A stretch of 64,000 nucleotides of DNA, taken from assembly GCA_019022655.1 (NCBI GenBank), contig JAFJYI010000026.1, forward strand, positions 1,860,001 through 1,924,000. The letters are read 5' to 3'. The position numbers and the translations under genes were made by a program. Below, in pieces: positions 36,361 through 47,389 of this stretch (the first letter of the stretch is position 1; the number at the start of each line of letters is the position of its first letter). A model generated the notes under the pieces. That model was given only the letters and a program-made list of their open reading frames with translations. It was not told the origin of the DNA and ran no database searches. The stretch comes from Acacia acuminata. Its lineage: Eukaryota; Streptophyta; Magnoliopsida; Fabales; Fabaceae.

Positions 36361-36751
36361 AAGAGGCTTGATTAAGAGAGAATTTAATAATTTGTGATTT
36401 TTTTGTTGCATTCACTAATTCTAACCCAAATGCATATGGTTGGGGTCAGGCAAAAATTTACCTTGATCGGATTTTGGGTAGATTGCAAATGGACATTTTT
36501 GTCGACGCTCTTGGAGTAAAACTTTTTTGTAATAGGCACTCCGGAGTAAAGTAAAAGTTCATTGGCTAATGCACTTTAGGTAACGACGTTATTTTTTTTT
36601 TCTAACGGCGTTGTACTCACTTTAGATTTTTAAAAGCTTTTCATGTTGACTGCACATTTTTAAAAATTTGTTAGTATTTAAGGTCCACTTAAAAGTTATT
36701 CATGTTAGGTGCTCGTAAGGTAAAAATTCGTTCGCCAAATTACTCCTTAAC
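35489..36751. mobile_element. Element with ~330-bp terminal inverted repeats
   Basis: The left arm from TTAAGGAGCAATTTGGC and the reverse complement of the right arm from TTAAGGAGTAATTTGGCG align for about 330 bases. Both hold the words GCGGACCTTAAATG or GTGGACCTTAAATA, then GCCGTTAGAAAAAA, then ACCTAAAATCCGA or ACCCAAAATCCGA. The site is empty in copies 2 and 3. Flanks AAAAAAGAAAA and AAAAAATAAAA suggest a 9-11 base duplication. The interior is AT-rich with a run of about 48 A at 36,310 and encodes nothing. Confidence 0.75.
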
Positions 36752-37520
36752 CCCAAAAAATAAAAAATCAGTATACATATTCAGAAGTTCAACCAACGAC
36801 ATTTGATGAAATGTCTTGATGAATCTACATCATTTTAAATTATTTATTGATATTTTTTTACTTCTAAAACTTATTTATACTAGATACTCCTCGTGAAACC
36901 TCCAATAGAAACTCTCAAAAAGTGGACGTTTATAAAATGTTGACTATTTGTTTATTATTAAATGAACTTGGAAGTGTGGGGGTGGATTTTTCTGGAAGGC
37001 TAATTATTCAAAAAATTCGACAAAATGAGATCCACAGAAATTAGTCAAACTAATTCAAAGTAAGACATTCACTACTCCTACTTTTTAATTAAAATTCCAT
37101 ACCCACCCATACCATCTGAATGGACACGTGGATTTCTTAATTATTATTTGAGTTACATTAATCTAATAAGATTTCCCAAATTCTATTTATAAGATATTTT
37201 AACATGTTTCTCCGAAATCAATCTTAATTGAATAACTTTCATTTTTATCTCTATGTAACATGAAAGAATGCCCGGGGAAAATTAAGAAATACAATAACAA
37301 TAAATTAAAGGAGCATAGGAGCATAATGTTGCATCCAATTTGATAAAATATTTGAAAATTATTCAATTTCCTCCTTTGATTTTAGTATCACAATTAAAAG
37401 TATCTCTCTCAATTCTCCTTTGTTATACCATTATCTATAAAATAAAAATAAAAATTATTTGAAATAATTAACAATAAAAAATTAATAAAATTACTTGTGA
37501 TTTTGTCATGTGTGTGATAT

Positions 37521-37759
37521 ACTCGTTCGGTCATAATTATAAGACTTAGTTGACTTTTTTTGAAGAGATTAAGGAAGTTAATTAAATTACTTTAGAGTAT
37601 TTTTATTTTAATTTTTTTCTCCAAACTAATTAGTTTAACTAATAAACTAATATATAATCTAAAGATACACAACATATAAAATGAGTAAATAACTTATTTA
37701 GCTTTCTTAATCTCTCCAATAAAAGTCAACTAGATCTTATAATTAGTAGTAAAGGTAAT
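37521..37759. mobile_element. Stowaway-like MITE private to copy 1
   Basis: Inverted arms TAATTATAAGACTTAGTTGA and CTAATTATAAGATCTAGTTG (right arm, complemented) face each other across an AT-rich centre. The corresponding position in copies 2 and 3 lacks it. Confidence 0.6.
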
Positions 37760-38367
37760 ACCTAATATGTTGTATTTGAACTATAAATGGGTACCTCCCT
37801 AGCTCTCTTACCAATTCTGTCCAAAAAAAAAATCAAAATCAAATCCTTCACAATGCACATGGGATTAAATATTATAATTATAAATTATTAAAAAAATAAA
37901 CTTACTTAAGAAAAACGTGCTTATCATTAAAAAATTACTATATATCTAACGCCAATAATGCATGGCTTCTATTTTTAATCGCTTGAAATTTGAAAACATC
38001 ATTAGTTATTTATAAACAATAATTAAAATGATTTATGACACAGTACTGATATATTGGAATCATTCGAAATTATAACAATTCCTCCAATTCTGTTTATAAC
38101 GATGAATACGATTAATTAGGGAGATGTAAAAAATTTATTCATTTAACAAACTTCATGTATACTTACAAATATATGTTTTGATGTATATTTATTTATATGT
38201 TTATGTGTTTATATATACAAATAAATAAATAAATAAGTACCAATCAGGCTCATAAATCAGCCTTGGTGAAAATAGACCTGGTTTATTTGTCTAATTAGGC
38301 TTGGTTATAGATTTAAGTTTGACCTACTTATTTACTCATCTGAACTTAATTATAAGACAAGAAGACA

Positions 38368-38403
<36 letters not shown>

Positions 38404-38712
38404 GTTAACATCATTAAAATTTTTCGTATAAATCTATAATTTTATCCTTCATTTATCATTGTAAAAACTTTGTTCCCTTGGAATATAAATGTATATTAAA
38501 TATGGAAAGGGATAAGTTTGAAATTTTTAAAATTTTAATACAAAATTAATGAAATTTAAGGTTTTTCTGTGGTTTCGATGAAACTTATTGTGACTAATTT
38601 ATAAATAGGACCAGAAAGTATTAAATATTAATTACTCTCTCCAGCCCAGTTTATAAGATGTCTCATAGGAGGTATTTTTTGCTCTTTTTATACAACATTC
38701 TGATAGTTTCAA

Positions 38713-39155
38713 GGGGAAAAAACATTTTGAGTGCTACTTCAACTTCCAAAATTTAGAAAAACCCATTAAAACTTGTAAATGATAGAGCAATGATAGGGTG
38801 GGAATATGAATTTTTAATGTTTTGGCTTAAAGATCAACATACCCCCTTTATACCTTTTTTTTTCCAGTAATTAACGATTTTGTTAAAACTATTATGATTT
38901 TTGTCAAAATCATTATTATTTTTGTGGGCTGTGACCAATTGATTAATGTGATTGATTAAAACAGTAATAATTTAGATAAAAATCAAAATGGTTTTGATAA
39001 AATTGTTAATTACTGAAAAAATGTGTGAAAGAGATATTTTAAGTCTTTAAGCCAAAACCTAAAAACTCATTCACACATCATCCTTTCTATTTGCAAGTTT
39101 TAATAATCTTTTTGGGGTTTGGAAGTTGAAGTGATATTAAAATTTTTTTTTTCCC
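38713..39155. mobile_element. MULE-type fold-back MITE (copy 1)
   Basis: Starts GGGGAAAAAACATTTTG and ends TTTTTTTTTTCCC. Both arms carry AAAACTTGTAAATGATAGA-type sequence in opposite orientation. The middle holds GATTTTGTTAAAACTATTATG and GGTTTTGATAAAATTGTTAA, akin to the MULE array module. It sits at the same place in all three segmental copies, so it predates their duplication. Confidence 0.75.
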
Positions 39156-39776
39156 TAATCCATATCAACAAGGGCAATGAGGAGATCATAAATTAATATG
39201 TCATGTTAGAGTAAAGTATATGATTAATATAACGTATCCATAATATTGAAAATCATTGAATTTCATAGCAAATGTAATGTTTTAATTGTTTTTATTACCA
39301 CATGTGAATTAGTTTAAGACTAAAACAAAGTCAGGTTATGGCCTCCGAATAGAATATGTCTAGCCTATATTTCCATGTGTTTCGTTGTATAACTCACACC
39401 CTGCAACCTCCCATTCGGAAATATAACGGCAAAAGTCAATGCATGTTGATGGATAACTTGTTCTTTGTTTCTTATAAAACAAAGTCAGTTTTTGACCATT
39501 GGTTATTTATGTAATGCTCAGATACATGCATGTCATGCCGGCCACCGTTAGAAAAGTAGGAAAAAAGAAACAAAAAGTCAGTTTTTAATTAGGTTTCAAG
39601 AAATTTAAAGCTAGCAAGGTCAAAGCTTAAAGCTTTTATAATTACGTACTTTTAATTAATTAGGGAATTAAACGTAAACGGTCAAATGAGAAAATATGTT
39701 ACACGGCCCATATACGATCGATACATATAATATGTTAATATTGATTCATTTAGGTCAAAAATATATTAATTTATAA

Positions 39777-40246
39777 TAATGGGAATAATAAGTTTAGTAA
39801 TAGGTTTAATAAGTTCATTCGTTAAATAGAACTTATGTCGTCTAGAAAAACCAAAATATGAGCATCATCAACAAAATTAATAATGAGAATAACAAGTTCT
39901 TTAATGCAATTAACAAGTCTAGAATGACATAAGTTCCTTCTGATGAATGAACTTGTTACACTCATTTTTGAACTTGTTAATTCCATTAAAGAACTTGTTA
40001 TTCTCATTACTAATTTTGTTAACGGTGCTTAGATTTTGGTTTTTCCAGATTAACAAAAGTTTCCACTGACGAATGAACTTGTTAAACCCATTATTAAACT
40101 TGTTATTCTCATTCATGAACTTATTATTCTCATTACTAATTTTGTTAATGGTGCTTAGATTTTGGTTTTTCCAAAGTGACATAAGTTCCACTTAACGAAT
40201 AAACTTGTTAAACTCATTCTTGAACTTGTTATTCCCATTATGACTT
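39777..40246. mobile_element. Fold-back element with ~120-bp arms and internal repeats (copy 1)
   Basis: The left arm begins TAATGGGAATAATAAGTTTA and the right arm ends with its near complement, AAACTTGTTATTCCCATTA after small changes. The right half repeats the arm motif (ACTAATTTTGTTAA, GATTTTGGTTTTTCCA) about twice. A related copy lies at 56,608-57,141; copy 3 lacks it. Confidence 0.7.
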
Positions 40247-40379
40247 TTGTTAGATCTCACATTTACTATTCATCTTGTTCTTCCTCAAAACCTAGATACT
40301 ATTCATTTCGAATTTCAGGTGCTATTTTCTTTTTTTTTTTTCTTAATTTTTGTGTGTATAGATAATAAATCAAATGATT

Positions 40380-40790
40380 CGATTTAAACCTTAACCCAAC
40401 CCAACCCGATTTGGAAATGACAACGTGAGTGTGAGCGTTACAGGAAGTAGAAGTTGGAGCCCAATTTGCCGTTTCCTCTTCATCTTCATTTTTTTGGTCC
40501 TTATGATCTTCCTCTACATTCGCCAGAATCAAACCTTCGACAAGCCCTATACCATAGCTAGCCAAAGTTTCGGCATGATTCCGTTGGTCTCCAAGGAGAT
40601 CGTGGGGATCGAAGCCTTGGATCTTCTTGTGGTTCTTCATTATGTGAAGGGTAGTTTGGACTTTTCTCCAAAAAATTTCTATATCCCAAATTGTCTCTTA
40701 TCCTTTCTTTGTCCTTTTATAAGTTCAATGTGCTTATCTGGATTTAGAAAATTCAGATGGTATTTAAGTATCATTTTCCCTCTATTTTAT
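40380..40790 (+). pseudogene. Captured gene-fragment ORF with a membrane anchor, MULE-like right end (copy 1)
   Basis: Reads SRSWSPICRFLFIFIFLVLM then IFLYIRQNQTFDKP and SKEIVGIEALDLLVVLHYVK: a short basic N-terminus and one hydrophobic segment, like a type II signal anchor. There is no ATG at the head; the open frame begins at GTG. After HYVKGSL the sequence turns into a MULE terminus (TTCTTTGTCCTTTTATAAG, TGGTATTTAAGTATCATTTT) like that at 15,890-16,030. This is the look of a Pack-MULE-type capture, though no left terminus was found. The source gene is not recognised. Confidence 0.45.
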
Positions 40791-42657
40791 TTTATGATTT
40801 CACATCTTCAATTACAATGTAGTAGTAGTATTTGAAGACATCAATGCTGTGCACTTTCTATTTTCTTTCTAAAAACATTTTTCTACGAGATAAATATTGC
40901 CTAATTCTATAATAACGTATGCTAAATTCAGTTAATAAACTCCCATTAAAATTAATAACTCAACCTCATTATTATTGCCTAGGAAGTAAGATAATAATAT
41001 CTATATTTTACTTAATTAACTCTCATGATCCTTAATTCTAATGCCACTTTAAGATTTTTTGGCATGGCGAAATTATAAAATTTTCAAAAGTCCAAATGTT
41101 CGAGATCTAGTTAAATGATGAAACAATAAAAATATAGCCTGTGTAATAACATAAATAGATAGGTGTAAAATTTAATTAGCCATGTCTTTAAATTGCATCA
41201 AACTAACATAAAGTTTAGCAACTTTTGGTCTGAAACGCACTCAATAACTCTTCGGTTTTTAAATATATAATCTAGTGAATTTTGGTCATAAATATAAAAT
41301 ATTTTTCCAATTTATTTTTTATATTTAACATTTTTCTATAAATTAATTTGTCTAACTTATAAATTAATATATAATCTAATGCTAAACAAAAATATTTTAA
41401 AGAGATCATGTGACATATGTTATAATTAAGTAATTTATTTAGTTTTTTTAATCAAAATAAATTAAGTAAATTAGTTTTACATTAAATATTAAAGGAGTGT
41501 GATCTAATTTATATTCGTACTTTTTTTGGGGTCAGAATTTAGACTCGTACTTTAATACAACTAAATGTAATTGTATACTGAAGGAAAAGTCCCAAAAAAG
41601 GACAAAAAGAAAATAAGAAAATTAAAAATTAAAAATTAAAAATTACGTTTTTGTTTGACGGAAAAGACTGGAAATTGGCACGTGAAACACAACACAAGAG
41701 CCAATGAAGAGAACACCAAATTGTCCTTTTAGTGTTTAGGGACGACTCTCACATGCTGTGACCTGTGACGCCACCCATTTTTAGTTTTTACTTTTAATTT
41801 GTTTAAATTAATGGTAGAAACTGTTTTAATTTACGATATATAAGATAAATATATGATAGAGGTTTTTTCTCAACTTATATAAATATATTTTTCAAACACC
41901 AACTCAAACAAACCTCACATATTCCAATATACTCTATATATAATCATCAGTGTACATTTTCAGATCAGCAAACAAATAAAAAATTCGTATACTTATTGAG
42001 AAGTTTAACTGACAACATTTGATGAAATGTAACTGTCTTAATGAATCTGCATGATTTTAAATTATTTATTGATATTTTTACTACTTGCAAGACTTATTTA
42101 TACCAGATACTTATCAAGAAACCACCAATAGAAACTCTCAAAAAGTGGACCTTTATTAAATGTTGACTATTTGTTTATTATTAAATGAGCAAGTTGGGTG
42201 GATTTTTCTGGAAGTCTAATAATTCAAAGTAATTGAACAAAACTGAAATCCCATCCCACAGAAATATGAGTCAAACTAATTCAAAGTAAGACATTCACTA
42301 CTCCTACTTTTTAATTGATAATTCCAAACCCACCCATACGATCTGAATGAACACGTGCAGTTCTTAATCTTTTGAGTTACATTAATCTAATAAGATTCCC
42401 AAAAATTCTATTTATAAGATATTTTTAATATGTTTCACCGAAATCAATCTTAATTGAATTTCATTACTTATGCCGTAAAATTTAATAAATTTTCAACTTT
42501 ATCTCTATTTAACATAAAAAAATGCCGTGGGAAATTAAGAAATAGCATAACAATAAATTAAAGGAGTAGAGGAGTATAATGTTGCGTCCAATTTGATAAA
42601 ATATTTGTAAATTATTCAATTTTCTCCTTTGATTATATTATTACAATTAAAACTATC

Positions 42658-44997
42658 TATAATACCCCAAAATTTGTATTTCTCATAAATATGATATTTT
42701 GGCAAATAGGACCTATTGACAATAGGAGAATATGTTGTCTCTAATTTTGCAGTGTATTTACTTTATTTCTTGGGTAAATTTTCTTTAGGATTTAATGAGA
42801 CAAATCCAACTCTCTAAATTCAAATAGGGGTCATAAAATGTCATAAAATGATATGAAAATACCTAAATTAATTAGAGAAAATTTCCAACAACTAATAAAC
42901 AATTAAACTTACATGAACTAAAACATTCACATTTAGTTTTTATATCATAAAAAATAAACCATAAAGGAGTGTGAAAAGGCTTAAAGTAATTAGGGAATAC
43001 TAAAAATAATTATTGGGCAACTAAATTGATGTTAATTAAATTAATAGTCATGGTTAATCTAATAGCAAATAAAATGATCTATTTAAAAGTATTTTACCTT
43101 AGTTAGAAAAAAAACGGAGGACCTATGATATGGCTCCAAAACATTATCTAATCAATTAAAATAAAACACAAAGTGGATTAAAAGGAAAGATTAGGGGGGG
43201 GGGGGGGACGGTTTTTAGAGCTTGGGGAGCAAGAAAAATAATTCCCACACATGCAACAACTTGTGGGTGAAGTTGGAACCTTCCAACTTGGTGATCAAGT
43301 TTCAAGACTTCATGGGCAAGTCTCCAAACTTCTTGAAGAAGAAGAACAACTTGTTGAAGAAGGTTAGATCCAATGGGTGAGATTAAAACTTCTTAGTTAA
43401 GTAGGATCCAAGGGCCAAAATTCAAGATGGGAAATGCAAATAGTGCCATGACTTTTATTATAAATAGGCACCTTGTGCTTCATCAATTCTCACACCAAAG
43501 CAAGCTAGAGAAATCTGATTTAGAGAGTGAAATTGAGAGTGAAGGGTCTTGGAGAAGGAGGAGCAAGGTTCTTGGTAAGTTCTCTAGCTCTAGCTTTAAG
43601 TTCCTTAAGTTTTAGTTCTTAAATTCTTAGATAGAAGTAGCTTAGATTTTAAATATTCTAGAGTAATTTTATTTTCATGTTTTATGGTCAAAATTAGCTT
43701 TATTTTGAAAAAATGATGGGGAAAGTTATAGAGCAAAATTTTTTTGGAAGAAAAACATCAAAGTAACGAAGTTCTGGCGAAATTTCATCGGTTAAGCAAT
43801 TTCTGAAGTCAGTGATAAAAATACCAATATTTCATGTTGAAAATGAAGTTACAAAATTCTGGAAAAATTCATGTTAAAGTAGACATATAAGGCTTTTCAA
43901 ATATGCCAAGAACATGTTAAAATGAGTTCTGTACAGTGAGATAAAAATTCTCAAAATTAGGCTATGAATTTCTGGAAAAATTCTGGGCAGAGTCTCAAAA
44001 CTTTAAACCTGGGAATGACTCAGTAAATCTGGGTAAAAACAAGTATTTTTACTTGAAAATAGACATCCTAAGGATTCCAAGGAATTTTACGGATCATCGT
44101 TTTAATTTTTTAGAATTAATTATGATTTTTCAAAGTTAGGAAAAAAAAATCTACCCTGAATGCTGTAATTAGCGTTTTTACGAAATTTAAGGGGAATAAA
44201 TTGAAAGTAATTCCACCAGGGGTAAAATGGTCATTAGTGACTAAGATATCTATTAAGGTATTAATTGTGAATTAATAAATGCGAAATTACCATTATAGGA
44301 TATACGTGATCATACTCCGACTGACATACGTATCGCGATCACCGACGAAGGTACGGACACGTACTGTAACACTAACTCTGATGCTTATTGTATGCTATAT
44401 GTGATAGATGTTTTCATGAAGTGGTGGACAAGGCTAAGTCTTGGTCCAGGCACTTGTGACTAAGTTTATGGGGCTTAGATCACCTATTTTCACACATTCA
44501 GCTATACACGGGTTATGATTTTGATAATACCGTTACAGTTTTCCTAGCGCTGAGGACACGAATGTACATCGTGGCACTGGTGAATGTGCAAACTATAATA
44601 ACATTCATATGCAGTGGCTGTGTTCTGTTATTATCTTTCATATGTGGTTACTGCTGTAATGTCATGAATATCTGTCATACATAATCTGTTACATAAGCAT
44701 GAGGTTAACCGTTACTCCGAGGTTTAATGGGTATTGAACCTCAACTCTTACTATAGCTTCAGGATCCGGTGTGAACAGGATCGAAGACAAGGGTAAGCAG
44801 TTGGCATGAGGATTGGCCGGAGAAAGTTCTTTTGATATGTACTTAACTTTGTAGTCATTTGAAATTTTTGTACCGCTGTGGAAGCAAACATATACATTAC
44901 AGTGGATGTTTATCAGTTACTCTTCAATTTAAATACTTCCGATGCTCTACTCTGATTAAACTAATTTGAAAACACTTTCGAAAATTGGGATGTTACA
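42658..44997. mobile_element. Solo LTR (2,340 bp), Ty3/gypsy type likely
   Basis: Begins TATAATACCCC and ends GGGATGTTACA, the inverted terminal words common in plant gypsy LTRs; the expected TG start has become TA. Five-base duplication CTATC flanks it (42,653-42,657 and 44,998-45,002), and copies 1 and 3 show the empty site. There is no internal region, so the body was probably lost by recombination between LTRs. An internal TATAAATA lies at 43,456-43,463, followed by leader-like sequence. A Tekay/Del affinity is a guess from the termini. Confidence 0.8.
43456..43463 (+). promoter_or_regulatory. TATA box of the solo LTR
   Basis: TATAAATA followed by GGCACCTTGTGCTTC. It is a plausible LTR promoter and could still start transcription into the flanking copy. 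Confidence 0.45.
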
Positions 44998-45411
44998 CTA
45001 TCCCTGCAATTCTCCTTTGTTATACCATTATCTATAAAATAAAAATAAAAATATTTGAAATAATTAACAGTAAAAAATTAATAAAATTACTTGTGATTTT
45101 GGCATGTGTAGTAATTATAATCCTTTGAATTGAGCCTCCTGATATTCATAATGTGTTGTATTTGAACTATATATGGGTACCTCCCTAGCTCTCTTACCAA
45201 TTCTGTCAACAACAAAAATATTTAAAACTCCTTCACAATGCACATGGGATTAAACATTATAATTATAAATTATTTAAAAAAAAAAACTTACTTAAGAAAA
45301 ACGTGCTTATCATTAAAAAAATTACTATATATCTAATGCCAATAATGCATGGCTTCTATTTTTAATCGCTCGAAATTTGAAAACATAATTAGTTCTTTAT
45401 TATAAATACTA

Positions 45412-45639
45412 CTCCGGGTCCTAATTATAAGACTATGTTGACTATTTTTGGAAAAGATTGAGGAAGCTAAATACGTTCTTAATCATATGATATGTTATGT
45501 TTCCTTATATTATATATTAATTTATTAGTCAAACTAATCAGTTTGGAGAGAAAAATAAAAATACTTTAAAATAATTTAATTATCTTCTTTAATCTCTTCA
45601 AAAAAGTCAATTTGGCCTTATAATTAGGATCAGAGGGAG
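45412..45639. mobile_element. Stowaway MITE (copy 2)
   Basis: TA duplications at 45,410-45,411 and 45,640-45,641 flank inverted ends CTCCGGGTCCTAATTATAAG and CTCCCTCTGATCCTAATTAT (right end complemented). 228 bp, non-coding. Also present in copy 3, absent in copy 1. Confidence 0.75.
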
Positions 45640-46680
45640 TAATAATTAAAATGGTTTATGACACAGTACCAAGGATATTGGAATCATTCGAAATTATAAC
45701 AATTCCTCCAATTCTGTTTATAAGACCTTACTTGTTAGATCCTTAATAATATATTTAGATGGTCTTTAACCAAATGTAATGAATTATCTGACTTAATTTT
45801 AGAAAATGTCATTGTTTATTCTTTCTCTCCATGATGGTAGTGGTAGCTTCTAAGTTCTAACTTTATTTACGAATACGATTAATTAGGGATAATTCTTAAA
45901 AGATGTAAGAAATTTATACATTTAACAAACTTTCTGTATACTTGCAAATATATGTTTTGATGTATATTTATTTATATATTTATGCGTTTATATATACAAA
46001 TAAATAAGTACCAATCAGGTTCATAAATCAGCCTTGGTGAAAATAGACATGGCTTATTTGTCTAAATAAACTTGGTTATAGACTTAAGTTTGAACAACTT
46101 ATTTACTCCTCTAATCTTATTTTTTTTTTTCTTCTTGTTAAAATCATTAAATTTTTCGTATAAATGTATAATTTTACCATTCATTTATCATTTTAAAAAC
46201 TTTGTTCTATAGGAATATAGAAGTATATTAAATATGGAATAAGGATAAATTTTAAAAGTTTAAAAATTTCAATACATAGTTAATGAGATTGAAAGTTTTT
46301 TTGTGGTTCCGATAGAACTTATTGTAAATGACTTATAAGTAGGACGAGAAAGTATTAAATATTAATTACTCTCTTTGGTCTAATTTATAAGATGTCTTAT
46401 AGAAGGTAATTTTTTCTCTTTTTATAAAATATTTTGATAGTTTCAAGGGGAAAAAACATTTAAATTAAATATCACTTCAACTTCCAAAACTCAGAAAAAA
46501 CCATTACAACTTGCAAATGACAGAGCATAGATGGGGTGAGAATATGGGTTTTTCATGTTTTGGTTTAAAGATCAAAATGCCCCTTTATACAGTTTTCAAT
46601 ACCCAACGATTTTCTCAAAATCATTATTATTTTTGTGGGTTGTGACCAATTAAGTAATGTGATTGACTAAAAAAGTAACG

Positions 46681-47189
46681 TGTTATGGACTCGTATTTTG
46701 GGCTCATATGTGATCCGGCCTAGCAAAGGCATATGGTAATTAAAGCCTCCCGCAGGTAGGTAAAACGCTAATCCTCCTATAATCTCAGCACTAACTCCGA
46801 TCGTACATGTAGTGGAGCCGAAACATGTAGTGGAGCAGGGATTCATCAGGTAGTGGAGAAGGGCGTCGCGGGTTGGAGGCACCCACAACCATCAGAAAGA
46901 AACCCTAGGTAATCTCTATAAATAGGAGATTACCCGCAAGGTGCACACATTCGATTCACATCCTTTTACTATTCAGTATTCACTGTGCACACACACCACC
47001 CCCTTGGCTGAACGCCTTACTCGTGTAGCACAGTGATCACTTGATATTCATTGGTGTCTTCCTCATAGGCACTACTGAACCATCATCTCTTTGGTATCAA
47101 CTCTTACATACCTTGGAGAGCATACAGATCCTACATAAACCATATACTAACCCACCATGGTTAGACATTTGTGTTCTTCAGACAGGACA
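46681..47189 (+). repeat. 5' LTR of the Tat-type element
   Basis: Begins TGTTATGGACTCGTATTTTG and ends CTTCAGACAGGACA. It matches 55,228-55,717 except for substitutions and a small duplication around GTAGTGGAGC that makes it 19 bases longer. TATAAATA at 46,917-46,924 is followed by a leader. Confidence 0.9.
46917..46924 (+). promoter_or_regulatory. TATA box in the Tat 5' LTR
   Basis: TATAAATA in the middle of the LTR, duplicated at 55,445-55,452 in the 3' LTR; the expected start of element transcription. Confidence 0.6.
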
Positions 47190-47190
47190 T

Positions 47191-47208
47191 TGGCGTTGAC
47201 CGTGGGGA
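47191..47208 (+). other. Primer-binding-like site of the Tat element
   Basis: TGGCGTTGACCGTGGGGA starts one base after the 5' LTR, where the tRNA primer pairs. The tRNA was not assigned because the site is diverged from standard ones. Confidence 0.5.
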
Positions 47209-47389
47209 GAGATAAACTTCAATTCCCAAATGACCAGGAATGGCTAGAAACGAATGCAACGTTATTAGCGGAGGATTCGGAGGAGGAGGAGGAGACTCGG
47301 TGGGCTAGAGGAAGAGATACCTGAGGGAAGTTCTCTCCATTAGAGATCGTCCCGAATTCAAGAAAAGCTCATCTTCTGGAAAACCGGAA

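Larger units (their letters stand above)
33540..40781. repeat. Tandem segmental duplication, copy 1
   Basis: Starts at TTTATTTTATGATTTC and is matched, with insertions and deletions, by copy 2 (40,782-57,660) and copy 3 (57,661-61,400). Shared landmarks in order include GTAGTAGTATTTGAAGACAT, the GACGGAAAAGACTG block, AATGCATGGCTTCTATTTTT, CCAATCAGGCTCATAAATCA, the MITE at 38,713 and ATGCATGTCATGCC. No long open frame is conserved between copies outside the terminal gene fragment. Private to this copy are a 535-bp internal duplication, two fold-back elements and a Stowaway-like MITE. Confidence 0.85.

Noticed and set aside
40299..40640. Minus-strand frame of 113 residues (also at 57,283)
   Set aside because: Opposite the membrane-anchor frame; the plus strand gives the more protein-like reading, although neither is proven.
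46667..46888. 73-residue minus-strand frame, repeated at 55,195-55,410
   Set aside because: Lies in both Tat LTRs; no domain and repeats only because the LTRs are copies.
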